Source of the DNA: Tenuifilum thalassicum
Lineage (GTDB): Bacteria > Bacteroidota > Bacteroidia > Bacteroidales > Tenuifilaceae
Direction of reading: 5' to 3'
Length of the DNA stretch: 64,000 nucleotides
Assembly: GCF_013265555.1 (NCBI RefSeq)
Contig: NZ_CP041345.1
Location: 558,001-622,000 of the forward strand
In this document: in pieces, positions 43,946 to 52,568 of the stretch
Position numbering within the stretch: position 1 is the first letter of the stretch
How the letters are laid out: each line of letters begins with the position of its first letter
Notes under the pieces: generated by a model
Seen by the model: the letters and a program-made list of their open reading frames with translations, nothing else
Databases searched by the model: none
Told to the model about the DNA's origin: nothing
Translations under genes and position numbers: made by a program

Positions 43946-44194
43946 ATGAATACAAAAAAAAATCTAATGTTATTCTCTGTTCTAGCACTTGGATTGGTGT
44001 TTTCCTATCAAAGCAAAACTTCTACGCAAATTTCAGTTGACACTCAAATTGATGATGCTTTAACTACACTACATTACAGGTTTAAGCATGGAGGATGCTA
44101 TGGAGGGAATATTATAAGTTTCATGACAGAATGTGCAAAACTTAGTGGTAAAGATCAAGATTATACCGGCAAAAAAGATAATTGCCCTAGCTAG
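43946..44194 (+). CDS. Small secreted Cys peptide A (NVEAL-like)
   Basis: This 82-aa peptide has a basic start and hydrophobic segment (KKNLMLFSVLALGLVFS) like a signal sequence. The C-terminal part has three Cys (GGCYGG, TECAK, DNCPS). The shape, size and place before a beta-propeller lipoprotein recall Bacteroidota NVEAL-type peptide precursors, but the NVEAL motif itself is not evident. The peptide is probably exported and then cross-linked or cleaved. It begins about 70 bases after the leader's AAAAGTG motif. The downstream lipoprotein gene at 44295 follows after 100 bases without a clear terminator. Confidence 0.65.
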   Translation: MNTKKNLMLFSVLALGLVFSYQSKTSTQISVDTQIDDALTTLHYRFKHGGCYGGNIISFMTECAKLSGKDQDYTGKKDNCPS

Positions 44195-44294
44195 TTTTTT
44201 AGTCAAAAGGTTAGTGCCCCGATACGTTGATAAATTTAATAGGCACGATGTAATGAGGCATTTTATTATTCATTAACTCAAATAATAAATAAAG

Positions 44295-45449
44295 ATGAAA
44301 AAGTTAAAAGTCTATTTATCAATTTTTATAGGACTACTAATTTGCGCATGTAATTCACCCAAGAACGATAGTAACAAAAATAGTTCTAGCGCAAATAGGG
44401 CTCCGTCAAAACTCACAGTTGTGAGTATTGACACCATTAATTTAAAAACGCCAAATGGTTCAGGCATATATCTGGCTTCATACAACGATGGGAAAATTTA
44501 CTTTCTTGATAGTAAGTTTGGCGTGCTTAACGTTTTCGACACCCTATTCAAGCCATTGGGAACATATTGGGGGATAGGAAACGGACCTTATGAAATACCA
44601 AACATACCCAGAAAATTCTGCGCCACTAAAAAACATGGTACCATTGTTGTTTCTGATTTTATCTTCTTAAAAACAGAAAAACTAGGCAAAAGCTTAAAAA
44701 AAATCCCTATTAATTATAATGTAAAAGAAACCCTATATGAGCTTCAAAATAGCCCCAATGGGGATATGCATGGTATTTACGAGATTGACTGGTCAAGGTC
44801 AGAAAATCGCGTTTCAGTAGCTGGCGTCTATATAGTACTACCCCTTACTAGTTATCACCCAAAGTTCAACGGTTATATGCACGATAAATACTACGAAGAA
44901 TCAAAACCTGTTGGCCTTTTTGATATTAATACGGGTAAACTAGAAAAACTTATTGGGAAAAAGCCACATATCTACCTGGAGAAAAGATACATTCCAAATT
45001 TTGATCAGGTGTTTTTTGATTGCAACGACACCATTATCTATCTTTCATTTGCCGCAGATAGCGGAATATATGCATACAGCACAAACGGTAAGCTACTAAA
45101 AAAGTTTGGGCGCTCACACAAAGGATTTAACTCGGAATACCCCAAATATAATGGGAACTGGGAAGAGGCCGACAAAAACTATGTAAATGAAAGAAGTAGA
45201 TTTAGCTCCTATGGCACAATTAAGGTTGATAAAGAAGGAAACACCATTGTACGACACGTATTCCTGAATAAGGATGCTGGTGGTGTTTTACAAGTTTACA
45301 GAAACGATAATCTTATTGGAGCAATACCTGTTGCTCAAGACTACACGCTAATAGATGTTGTAGGAGAATCAATATATGGCTATTTAAAGAATAACGAGAA
45401 TATTGTTAATGAAAACAGAATTAAACTAATTAGAATAAGATACCAATAG
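44295..45449 (+). CDS. 6-bladed beta-propeller lipoprotein (first)
   Basis: This 384-aa protein has a lipoprotein signal with Cys19 (LLICACNSPK). The mature part carries the repeating blades of the 6-bladed TolB-like propeller family seen in Bacteroidota; its first blade ends in the family's G-x-GPxE turn (WGIGNGPYEIPNIPRKF). It is probably periplasmic or surface-exposed and binds a peptide or other ligand. The family occurs next to NVEAL-type small peptides, as here (44194 stop, 44295 start). Length and signals are intact. No catalytic residues are recognised. Confidence 0.82.
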   Translation: MKKLKVYLSIFIGLLICACNSPKNDSNKNSSSANRAPSKLTVVSIDTINLKTPNGSGIYLASYNDGKIYFLDSKFGVLNVFDTLFKPLGTYWGIGNGPYEIPNIPRKFCATKKHGTIVVSDFIFLKTEKLGKSLKKIPINYNVKETLYELQNSPNGDMHGIYEIDWSRSENRVSVAGVYIVLPLTSYHPKFNGYMHDKYYEESKPVGLFDINTGKLEKLIGKKPHIYLEKRYIPNFDQVFFDCNDTIIYLSFAADSGIYAYSTNGKLLKKFGRSHKGFNSEYPKYNGNWEEADKNYVNERSRFSSYGTIKVDKEGNTIVRHVFLNKDAGGVLQVYRNDNLIGAIPVAQDYTLIDVVGESIYGYLKNNENIVNENRIKLIRIRYQ

Positions 45450-45517
45450 TAATGCTCATTCTTAAAAGAATAATTACAAAATAACCAAATTGCATAATAG
45501 AAATAAAATTTATCATT

Positions 45518-46918
45518 ATGAAAGAGGAAGCAATAAGTATATTTAAATGCTCAGCTACTTTTCTGCTGGCAACTTTTTTCAGCATGGTTATCTGCAGCCC
45601 AGCTGCATTATCACAAAACGTTACAATCAAGACAGTGGGAACAGATTCAACCGCAATTGAATACGCAACTGTTTTTTTAAGATCAAAAAACATTACGTAC
45701 ATCACAAACGATGCTGGTGAGCTTGAACTTGATTCGGCTCAGCTTTTTTCTACCGATACTTTAATATTTACTCACATTAGTTACCAAACCGATTCCCTTA
45801 ATACGCAAGAGCTTAAAACTGATAGCAATGGTGTTTATATTATTTGGCTTGAGCCTAAAGTTCAAAAAATCAACGAAGTTGTCATAAAAAGTAAAAAGAT
45901 ACAATACTATAAAGAACTTATTCGTAATTTCGAAAAATCTAAATCCGATATTCCATTAATTTTTAAAGGTATCCTAACCTATATGGAGACCCAAAATGGC
46001 AAGCCATTGTTCTCCTTGGTTAGCGACATAGTCGCAATGCAAGGCAGCAATCAAAAAGATTACTTTAGCAATCACTCACTAGAATGGGACATTCCACATC
46101 TAACATTTGCTATCCTTGGCTCTTACTACTATATCGATAGTACTTATAGCTCCCCCGACAGTTACAATGAACTGGACAAATGGTTTAAATTTAAAGAATT
46201 GAAATGGACGGAGCTGTTCACTTACGGAAGGGGTCCAATGTCATCAAGGTATTCAAAATATTATGAATACAAATTGGATAGCACTACAGGGGAAGAGAAT
46301 TTAAAAAAGTACTATCTTTCCTTCAGTAGCATAAGAAAAACCAAATCAAAGCACATTACGATTGGAAAAGGGCAGGTAGTGGCTAACAACAAGCTACAAC
46401 CGATCCTTATAGTTTACCATAATCCTTTATATCCAATTCGTTACCCTTCTAACAGAATTCATTTTGCAAGGAATATGAAAGAATATAACGAAGTAGATTC
46501 CATTGGGTTTATAAATAATGACACCTTAAGTGTGCCAGCTTACATTTCATACACTGCAACATTTCCAAATGGAAGAAAAGTGTCTGCTTCTTTGTCTTTC
46601 TATAGCTTTACCCAAAATAATATTCCTAAAAAGAGTGAATACAACACAATTCAAGTTTTAGACTATCTCAATGGACCTGAATATAACTTATATCTTTTAC
46701 CATTTGATAAAGAGTCAACTAGAACTTCAAAAAAGATAATCGAATTTCAGAATGCTTATAACATTAACTACACTTGGGTCTCAAAGCCTTTAACTATTAG
46801 TAAGGAAGAAAATAAATCACATTCAGAGAAATTTATTGAACTGTCACAAAAATACAGGAATCTACTATGGGAAATATTTCAAAACCCGGAATACTGGAGA
46901 TCATTTTCTTTGCAGTAA
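45518..46918 (+). CDS. CarboxypepD-regulatory-like exported protein
   Basis: The protein of 466 aa has a signal peptide (FLLATFFSMVICSPAALSQ). It is followed by a CarboxypepD_reg-like/DUF5686-type N-terminal domain (residues 35-110: VGTDSTAIEYATVFLRSKNITYITNDAGELEL) with the familiar LxxKVQKINEVVIKSKK ending. The remaining 330 residues are beta-rich with no motif I recognise. Proteins of this type act as outer-membrane or periplasmic adaptors in Bacteroidota. It follows the propeller gene by 68 bases and overlaps the remnant lipoprotein frame that begins at 46867. It is possibly part of the same peptide-handling locus. Confidence 0.72.
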   Translation: MKEEAISIFKCSATFLLATFFSMVICSPAALSQNVTIKTVGTDSTAIEYATVFLRSKNITYITNDAGELELDSAQLFSTDTLIFTHISYQTDSLNTQELKTDSNGVYIIWLEPKVQKINEVVIKSKKIQYYKELIRNFEKSKSDIPLIFKGILTYMETQNGKPLFSLVSDIVAMQGSNQKDYFSNHSLEWDIPHLTFAILGSYYYIDSTYSSPDSYNELDKWFKFKELKWTELFTYGRGPMSSRYSKYYEYKLDSTTGEENLKKYYLSFSSIRKTKSKHITIGKGQVVANNKLQPILIVYHNPLYPIRYPSNRIHFARNMKEYNEVDSIGFINNDTLSVPAYISYTATFPNGRKVSASLSFYSFTQNNIPKKSEYNTIQVLDYLNGPEYNLYLLPFDKESTRTSKKIIEFQNAYNINYTWVSKPLTISKEENKSHSEKFIELSQKYRNLLWEIFQNPEYWRSFSLQ

Positions 46919-47223
46919 TTTTAAGCTTAACTAGTTGCATAAAAAAATTGGACAAGCCCCAGTTAGCATTTGATGTCGATTTTTTTGATATTACATAACT
47001 CCGATAATGGTGTTAATATGGGAAAAAAGTTGAACCTCTTAAAATTATCTCAATAAAACCTAGCTGCCCCTACACTGGGTATGAGATAGATTATGAAAGC
47101 GAAAAAAGTGGTAAAATAATTCTTAAAACACTAACTAAAAACTTAAACCATTTTGAATATATCGATGCAATTGTAAAAACAAATGCAGAAAAAAGGTTTA
47201 CTCTTTTAAAAGTTAAGTTTTAG
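46867..47223 (+). pseudogene. Frame-broken DUF1573-like lipoprotein remnant
   Basis: An ATG at 46867 overlaps the previous gene and encodes a lipoprotein-like start (ILSLTSCIKKLDKPQLAFDV) that stops at 46996. A shifted frame then continues with PLKIISIKPSCPYTGYEIDYE and DAIVKTNAEKRFTLLKVKF to the TAG at 47221-47223. The order (lipobox, PL-x-I-x-x-x-x-x-SC, then SGKI and V-x-TN strands) resembles DUF1573. At least one indel separates the halves. The match is weak and the region may be simply non-coding. Confidence 0.5.
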
Positions 47224-47511
47224 CAGCTGCATGTTTAAATTGCAATAAACCTGAAACGTACTTGTTATTTTGTTAATAGATATTGTAAATTATGTAAATA
47301 AAAAAATTGTTACTAGAAATATTATCGCATCAATTGCTTTCTTAGCAAAAATATCAGCACATGTTGCAATTTAACAGGACAAAACACATATAGCAGGTGA
47401 AGAGAACAAAAAAACAATATGCCAAACTACATAGTGTAGTTGTACATGTATCCCATATTCGAAGTATAGTGTAGCCTTCAAACAATAATGTCAATAAAAA
47501 TGAATTAACCT
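47224..47511. other. Intergenic region before second propeller gene
   Basis: This AT-rich region holds a short palindrome (CTACATAGTGTAG near 47430) but no leader cassette, open frame or terminator that I can support. Confidence 0.35.
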
Positions 47512-48659
47512 ATGAGATCTAGTTTACAAATATTAATCATAGCAGCCTCACTTCTGCTATTTGGATGCAATAAAACTGAAAATAAAATCATTGAAAAAGT
47601 TGTCGTTGACACTAAAAATCCAGAAACACTTTCCATATCTTTTAAACCCGGTAATTATAAATTATTCGATCTTTCTGAATTTGATACCTTTCTTGGAGAA
47701 ATAGAAAAGATATGTGTGTATAAGGACGACCTAATCATTTACGATGGTCAGCTACGACTATTCAACTATAATAGCAAAAAAGTTATTGATTTAAGCAAAA
47801 AGGGGAAAGGACCCAATGAGTACATTACTGTTAGCGCAATTAGAACTGCTCCTGATGGGGTATACTTTATCGACCGTCGTTCAAGAAAACTAAATAAGGT
47901 AAACTTTAATGGTAAGTTAGAACTTAGCATTGACATCGACTCAAACCCATCGGACTTTTTACTACTAAATGATTCTATGGTAGTTTTTTTTCATGGCAGC
48001 TTTCCAATTAAAGACAAATTATACAGGACTAGCATTTTTAACATAAACTCAAGAAAGCATACTGATTATCAAATATCATATCCCAAAAGCCATTTAAACT
48101 ATTTCTATTTTGAGGACTGGAACAATTTTTCGTACTATAACAAAAGTATAAAATTACGATTCAGTGGCAGCAATGAGATTTACTTCATGGACTCCATGTA
48201 TAGAATAAAACCGATTTTATATTTCGATTTTGGAGATAACACAAAAAGGGAAGAACTTTTAAAAGAAATTATTCCGAAGTTTATGAATTTGTTGAAGATG
48301 CAAATAAAATGAATGTGCTGTTTAGAGTAATATCGTTTTATGAAACCTCAAAGTATTATATTTCGACTACTTTTATTAATAAAGATTGGTATATTTATAT
48401 TTACAACAAGACCACCAAAGCAACAAAGTTCTACAACAAAATAAAACTTGGGGATAACTTGGTAGATATTACTTATGACATCATTCCTAAAGGTTTAGTT
48501 GGTGAATATCTTGTCTTTATATTAGAACCAACCTTTCTTGATGAGAATAAAATTGATTTAACCTCAATGAATAGAGGAAAAGCGTTTATTAATAAATTAG
48601 ATTATACTTCAAATCCCATAATTTTACTAATTAATGAGAACTCGTTAGAGTTAGATTAA
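47512..48659 (+). pseudogene. 6-bladed beta-propeller lipoprotein (second), frameshifted
   Basis: The first frame (266 codons, 47512-48312) gives a lipoprotein signal (LLLFGCNKTE) and the family motif KKGKGPNEYITVSAI. It stops soon after YFDFGDNTK. From about 48252 another frame continues with YSEVYEFVEDANKMNVLF and runs to 48659, adding about 130 residues. This would restore the usual 380-aa length. A single-base shift in the A/G-rich stretch near 48245-48260 explains the break. Either this is a decayed gene or a sequencing error. No leader cassette precedes it. Confidence 0.72.
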
Positions 48660-48846
48660 ATTATTTGAATTTTAACATAAATGCACGGCCATCTACCTTA
48701 GAGGTTAATGCAAAAGTACACTTTGATTCTGTAATTCCTTTCCTGAAAGAATCAGAGAGTAACTACAAAAATTGTTATGGCTAGAATAAAAGCTTCATGC
48801 CATAACTCATAATTATTTAGGCTTTACATTTGTTCAAACGAGTTGC

Positions 48847-49130
48847 TTCCTATGAGCAATACTCAACTCACGATTTTACTAAACAAACCTTTTTGAGTTA
48901 AACCCTCTTGTATTTATGTTATAAAACATATTTTTCCTCTTGACTTTTTGTTAGGGGGGGTAATTTTGTCTTGTGTTTATGTTTAACCATTTAAAAACTT
49001 TTAAAAACAGGAAAAGAAAAATTATACTAAATTTGTACTAAGCCTACCAGGTGGGGGAGGTACACCCAGAGGCACAAACTGGGTCGAAAGGGTGCAAATA
49101 AGTTGTTAATCTAAAATAAAGGAGAAAATT
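48847..49130 (+). promoter_or_regulatory. Leader cassette B (operator, promoter, structured 5' leader)
   Basis: The palindrome TATGTTATAAAACATA is at 48915-48930. A TTG box at 48940-48942 lies 18 bases before TAATTTTG at 48961-48968, a match to the Bacteroidota promoter, and the spacer contains seven G. The leader carries the hairpin CCTAC-CAG-GTGGG near 49044-49056, then ACCCAG/CTGGGT and the invariant CGAAAG before GGGTG. The start codon is preceded by AAAGGAG, an unusually good Shine-Dalgarno for this phylum. Confidence 0.8.
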
Positions 49131-49370
49131 ATGAGAAAGAAGATCTTAAATGCTTTTGTAATAATAGTAATTGTTGCTATTTCAGTTATTAACATAAGTA
49201 ACTCTTATAGTAATGTTGCACCTCAAGTTTTAGAAAAAAAAACCAGAGAGGCTGATTGTTATTGGACCTATCAAACTGGTTGGTTTGCAAGTTGGCATAT
49301 TATGGCTTGTTTTAGTTGTAAACCAGTTGAAGTGAAAGAATTTAGAAACTCATCTATCTGTTCTTTATAA
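49131..49370 (+). CDS. Small secreted Cys peptide B (NVEAL-like)
   Basis: This 79-aa peptide begins MRKKILNAFVIIVIVAISVI, a signal-like segment, and ends in a Cys-rich tail with four Cys (DCYWTY, ACFSC, SICSL). The even Cys number could form two disulfides. It follows the best-conserved leader cassette and has a strong Shine-Dalgarno. A terminator at 49458-49511 lies between it and the downstream beta-propeller lipoprotein, so the peptide would be made in larger amounts than the lipoprotein. No known function; the arrangement resembles NVEAL-type precursor loci. Confidence 0.7.
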   Translation: MRKKILNAFVIIVIVAISVINISNSYSNVAPQVLEKKTREADCYWTYQTGWFASWHIMACFSCKPVEVKEFRNSSICSL

Positions 49371-49457
49371 TTATGATATAAATTATATCCATACTATGGG
49401 CTTAATTTCTACAATTTTTGTTAAGTTCTGAACTAAATTTTAATGTTTTTACAAAAT

Positions 49458-49511
49458 GAAACACCCAGCATATCTTAAACCTATAATAAAAGTTTGGGTG
49501 TTTCATTTTTG
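49458..49511 (+). terminator. Leaky terminator between peptide B and propeller gene
   Basis: GAAACACCCA (49458-49467) pairs with TGGGTGTTTC (49495-49504), a 10-bp stem with a long loop, followed by ATTTTT. It lies before the propeller start and could set the ratio of peptide to lipoprotein. Confidence 0.65.
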
Positions 49512-49562
49512 AAAATTAAGTTATTATCAAATATCAAAATATTAATTTTTAACATGTTATCC

Positions 49563-50633
49563 ATGCGAAATCTATCCTATATTTTTATCGGCCTGCTCTT
49601 GTTTTCAAGCTGTGGCAGTATCTCTACTAATAAAGAAATAAAAGTTTCAAGCTTCCCTGTAGAAAAGGAGCTAGTAGGCAAATGGGTTTCACTTGAGAAT
49701 TCCCAATTCCCTGACTACATTGGGATAGTTGATTCTTTCATCCTTACTAAAACATTTCAACAAAGCGATAGCTTTCTATTTCAACTTTACATCAAAAATT
49801 GCCATAAACAATATCTACGATTTGGCAAAGCAGGTAAAGGGCCAAATGAGTTTTTAAACCCAAAGCCAACTGGGCAAGTAGAAACAAAAGGTAATAAAAT
49901 TGGCCTATGGGTGAACGATTTGTACAAACAAAAATACATGTTTATAAACCTTACCCAGACTATTAATGACAAAAAAACAATAATTGATAAGGAGTTTATC
50001 ACACCAAAAGAAGCTGAAATTGGTCTTGATGCATTTATCCTAAAAAACAATGACATAGCTGGCACTTCAATGAGCGAAAAAGGGCGACTATTCTATTACA
50101 ACCATAAGGATAAAACAACCAAATGGGTGGAATATTTTCCTAAGGTCACCTATCCTCCAGTAAAGGAGGAACAGCTTCACAATTTATATTCAAGTACAAC
50201 GAGAATCAGCCCAAACCAAAAGTATATCGTGTCTGCATTAAGGTTGTTTAAAAGGATTGATGTCTTTAACGATAAGTTAGATCATATTTTTTCTATTACT
50301 TTTAAAGACAGCCCCAAAGAACCAAACTTTTTCAAAGACGAAAAGAATCCAATACCTAATAACCTGGTACATTACTATACCGATCTTTTTCTTTCATCAA
50401 AATATATCTATGCACTTAATTCTGCCATAACACAAACCGACCTCTCAAAAGAGAACGACACCCGTTACTCCGAAGTTCAGGTATTTACTTACACTGGCGC
50501 TCCTATTGCACTATACAAGCTAGACCATTTCATAGGTTCCTTTACTGTTGACGAAGAGAATGGTATAATCTGGGGCATTTCAATGCCCAAAGAAGATTTA
50601 AGCACCCAAATTGTTAGCTACAACATAAAATAA
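49563..50633 (+). CDS. 6-bladed beta-propeller lipoprotein (third)
   Basis: This protein of about 356 aa has a lipoprotein signal (MRNLSYIFIGLLLFSSCGS) when started at 49563; the frame extends further upstream into the terminator at 49458-49511. Its blade turn FGKAGKGPNEFLNPKPTGQV matches the family G-x-GPNEF motif. It is a paralogue of the propellers at 44295, 47512 and 52569, with low identity outside the motif. It probably binds a peptide or glycan at the cell surface or in the periplasm. It is 2 bases upstream of the PsbP-like gene, so both are probably co-translated. Confidence 0.82.
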   Translation: MRNLSYIFIGLLLFSSCGSISTNKEIKVSSFPVEKELVGKWVSLENSQFPDYIGIVDSFILTKTFQQSDSFLFQLYIKNCHKQYLRFGKAGKGPNEFLNPKPTGQVETKGNKIGLWVNDLYKQKYMFINLTQTINDKKTIIDKEFITPKEAEIGLDAFILKNNDIAGTSMSEKGRLFYYNHKDKTTKWVEYFPKVTYPPVKEEQLHNLYSSTTRISPNQKYIVSALRLFKRIDVFNDKLDHIFSITFKDSPKEPNFFKDEKNPIPNNLVHYYTDLFLSSKYIYALNSAITQTDLSKENDTRYSEVQVFTYTGAPIALYKLDHFIGSFTVDEENGIIWGISMPKEDLSTQIVSYNIK

Positions 50634-50635
50634 TT

Positions 50636-51160
50636 ATGAAATCTAAACTATTTTTATTTACGGCACTACTTCTCTCAACAGGAGTGGCTTTTAGCCAAAC
50701 GTGGAATAACCCATTTTTTGAAATGCAAATTTCAGCCAATTGGAGGAAACCTGACCGGGATTACAGCAGCTACCCTCCGTTAAAATATAACCAAGGGCAG
50801 GTGTTACTATACAAAGATGTAAGATTTACACCAGAAGAAGATGAAAAAAACGGTACAATATTAGTTGAAACATTTATAGACAATGATTCTCAAAAGTTAT
50901 TTTATAATGACTTTATTACTAAGTCATTTAAAACACTAAGTAAAAAACACATCAAAGTCAACAACATGACTTGCTTAAAAGAAAGTGTAATAAAAAAAGT
51001 TTTTAGCCAAAAAGGCACGTTGTATTACTACTGTACAAAATGGTATATTCAGGGCTCTAAGAGAGTTTATAGAATTGAATTTGGAGCTTATGACTTGGAA
51101 ACATATAAAAATCATATAGATGAGGTAGAAAATTTTATTACAACTTTTAAGGAAAAGTAG
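50636..51160 (+). CDS. Secreted protein of unknown function (PsbP/DUF1795-like)
   Basis: This 174-aa protein has a signal peptide (LFLFTALLLSTGVAFSQ). The mature domain (WNNPFFEMQISANWRKPDRDY to the end) has the alpha-beta pattern of PsbP-like or DUF1795 proteins, ending in a helix (KNHIDEVENFITTFKE). It is probably periplasmic and might bind a small molecule or partner protein. It sits between the propeller lipoprotein and the thioredoxin-like gene, with the stop of each touching the start of the next. I cannot assign a function from sequence. Confidence 0.65.
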   Translation: MKSKLFLFTALLLSTGVAFSQTWNNPFFEMQISANWRKPDRDYSSYPPLKYNQGQVLLYKDVRFTPEEDEKNGTILVETFIDNDSQKLFYNDFITKSFKTLSKKHIKVNNMTCLKESVIKKVFSQKGTLYYYCTKWYIQGSKRVYRIEFGAYDLETYKNHIDEVENFITTFKEK

Positions 51161-51763
51161 ATGAAACGTTTTAGTATAATATTAACTGTCATTTTATTAA
51201 GCTCTTCTGTTATATCACAATTTATGTTTCAAAGATATAGAAAAGCAAGCAAGTCTATGATAGATAGCTTATCGTACAAATGCAAAAAAAATACTGAAGA
51301 AAATAGAAAGTTAAAACTATATTTTGTTTATCAAAACAACATATTAAATAAGAAAAAAATAAGTGTATTTTTAAACCAAAGTAGGTTTCTTTTACACGGT
51401 GACAAATGCCCCCATCTATTAGTAGCGTGTATTAGTAAAACATGCTGTAGTATTTGTGGGAAAAGGCTTCTTGTTGACATGCTTAATTTTAAAAATAAAC
51501 ACAAGTTTATAAAGATATTAATATTAAGTGACATTCCTGAAAAGGATTTTTTTTCTATGATGGGTATAACAAAAAATAAAAAAGAAATTATTTTTAAATA
51601 TGATCAAGAAATGTTTCTTGATAATGAAAGTTATTTTACATATCCACTCTTATTTGTCACAAACAATAAAGGTTTAGTAATGCAGCTATTTATCCCAGAT
51701 CTGATGAAAGAATACAATGAATTATTTTTTGATGTTATATTGCCAGATCTAATTTCAAAATGA
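51161..51763 (+). CDS. Thioredoxin-like membrane-anchored protein
   Basis: This 200-aa protein has an N-terminal membrane anchor or signal (ILTVILLSSSVISQF). A Cys-rich segment (LLVACISKTCCSICGKRLLVDML, residues 83-105) is followed by an ILILSDIPEKDF strand. The pattern is like a bent thioredoxin domain with a C-x-x-C (CSIC) pair in the periplasm. A role in peptide disulfide formation or reduction would fit the Cys-containing small peptides of the locus. The resemblance to known thioredoxins is weak, and the gene directly follows the PsbP-like one, so the three genes form an operon. Confidence 0.55.
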   Translation: MKRFSIILTVILLSSSVISQFMFQRYRKASKSMIDSLSYKCKKNTEENRKLKLYFVYQNNILNKKKISVFLNQSRFLLHGDKCPHLLVACISKTCCSICGKRLLVDMLNFKNKHKFIKILILSDIPEKDFFSMMGITKNKKEIIFKYDQEMFLDNESYFTYPLLFVTNNKGLVMQLFIPDLMKEYNELFFDVILPDLISK

Positions 51764-51953
51764 AGTTAACTTAAATAAAACTGATGTCCTATGTTATAGA
51801 ACGATTTATGCGAACTTTTCAGTACTGAAGATAATTTGACATTCATATGGCAAAACTACCAAAGTAGAAAAAGTATCATTTTTTAAAATCATAATTTTTC
51901 ATTGAAATTGCAACTCTAGAGGTATTTAAAATAGGTGTTTAAACCCCTTCCTC

Positions 51954-52020
51954 CTCGAAGTCTGCGACTTTGTTGTCCAGAAGTAGTGGCGTAGATACGC
52001 TTCGCTAACCTACGCCGAGC
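51954..52020. repeat. REP-like hairpin repeat, copy 2
   Basis: The word CTGCGACTTTGTTGTCC and the inverted repeat GGCGTAG/CTACGCC (51988-51994 with 52010-52016) repeat the element at 43591-43653 almost base for base. Leader cassette C starts directly afterwards. Confidence 0.7.
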
Positions 52021-52027
52021 AAGGGAA

Positions 52028-52290
52028 AATTTCCGAAAACCAAGTAAGTTCTCCACTAAAACATATTATATGTTATAAAACATATTTTCACTCTTGACTT
52101 TTTGTTAGGGGGGGGTAAATTTGCTTTGTATTTATGTCTAACTTAAAACCATATTTAAACAACAGGAAAGAAGAATATTTACTACATTCGTACCAAGCTC
52201 ACCAGGTGGGCGCGGTACGCCCGGAGCACCACCGGGGCGAAAGGGTGAAACTAATTTTTGGTATAATAAAATCCTAAATCTTTGTTTAAT
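52028..52290 (+). promoter_or_regulatory. Leader cassette C (operator, promoter, structured 5' leader)
   Basis: The palindrome TATGTTATAAAACATA is at 52069-52084, and the TTG box is followed after 19 bases (with eight G) by TAAATTTG. The leader hairpin is GCTCAC-CAG-GTGGGC near 52197-52211, with CCCGG/CCGGG next and CGAAAG then GGGTG. The sequence upstream of the palindrome matches cassette D on the other strand. Confidence 0.8.
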
Positions 52291-52498
52291 ATGAAAAAAA
52301 ACAAGACTTTTTGTTTTACTTATCGCATTTTTTCTCATAACTATAGTTAGCCTTCAAATGGCTTCAAAAAAGGCATCTGCTCAACAAATAACTGTTGCAT
52401 GCGAATATTGCCCCGGGAGTTTCTGTATTATCGATTGGCAATTGTGGTTTGGCTTTTCCCCAATAAAAGTAAATGGTCCTTTGAGACCAGCTCAATAA
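52291..52498 (+). pseudogene. Small secreted Cys peptide C, frame interrupted in poly-A
   Basis: ATG at 52291 is followed by a run of eight A. In the annotated frame translation ends after 19 codons. Removing one A gives a 68-aa peptide with a signal-like start (LFVLLIAFFLITIVSLQ) and a Cys tail (CEYCPGSFC), ending at 52496-52498. This matches the peptides behind leaders A and B. The change may reflect slippage (reversible or programmed) or a sequencing error. Confidence 0.65.
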
Positions 52499-52510
52499 TG
52501 TGATTAAATG

Positions 52511-52528
52511 ATGCACTTTAAAGTGCAT
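52511..52528. terminator. Palindrome after peptide C
   Basis: ATGCACTTTAAAGTGCAT is a perfect inverted repeat, followed after some bases by TTTTGTTTTT. It may end or slow transcription between the peptide and the propeller gene, like the element after peptide B. Confidence 0.45.
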
Positions 52529-52568
52529 ATTGTAAATTTTGTTTTTATCTTAAAAATTATTATTAACC

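Noticed and set aside
48660-48846. 38-codon frame fragment (48668-48784) after the second propeller gene
   Set aside because: No start codon and no recognisable domain; could be decayed gene sequence but cannot be supported.
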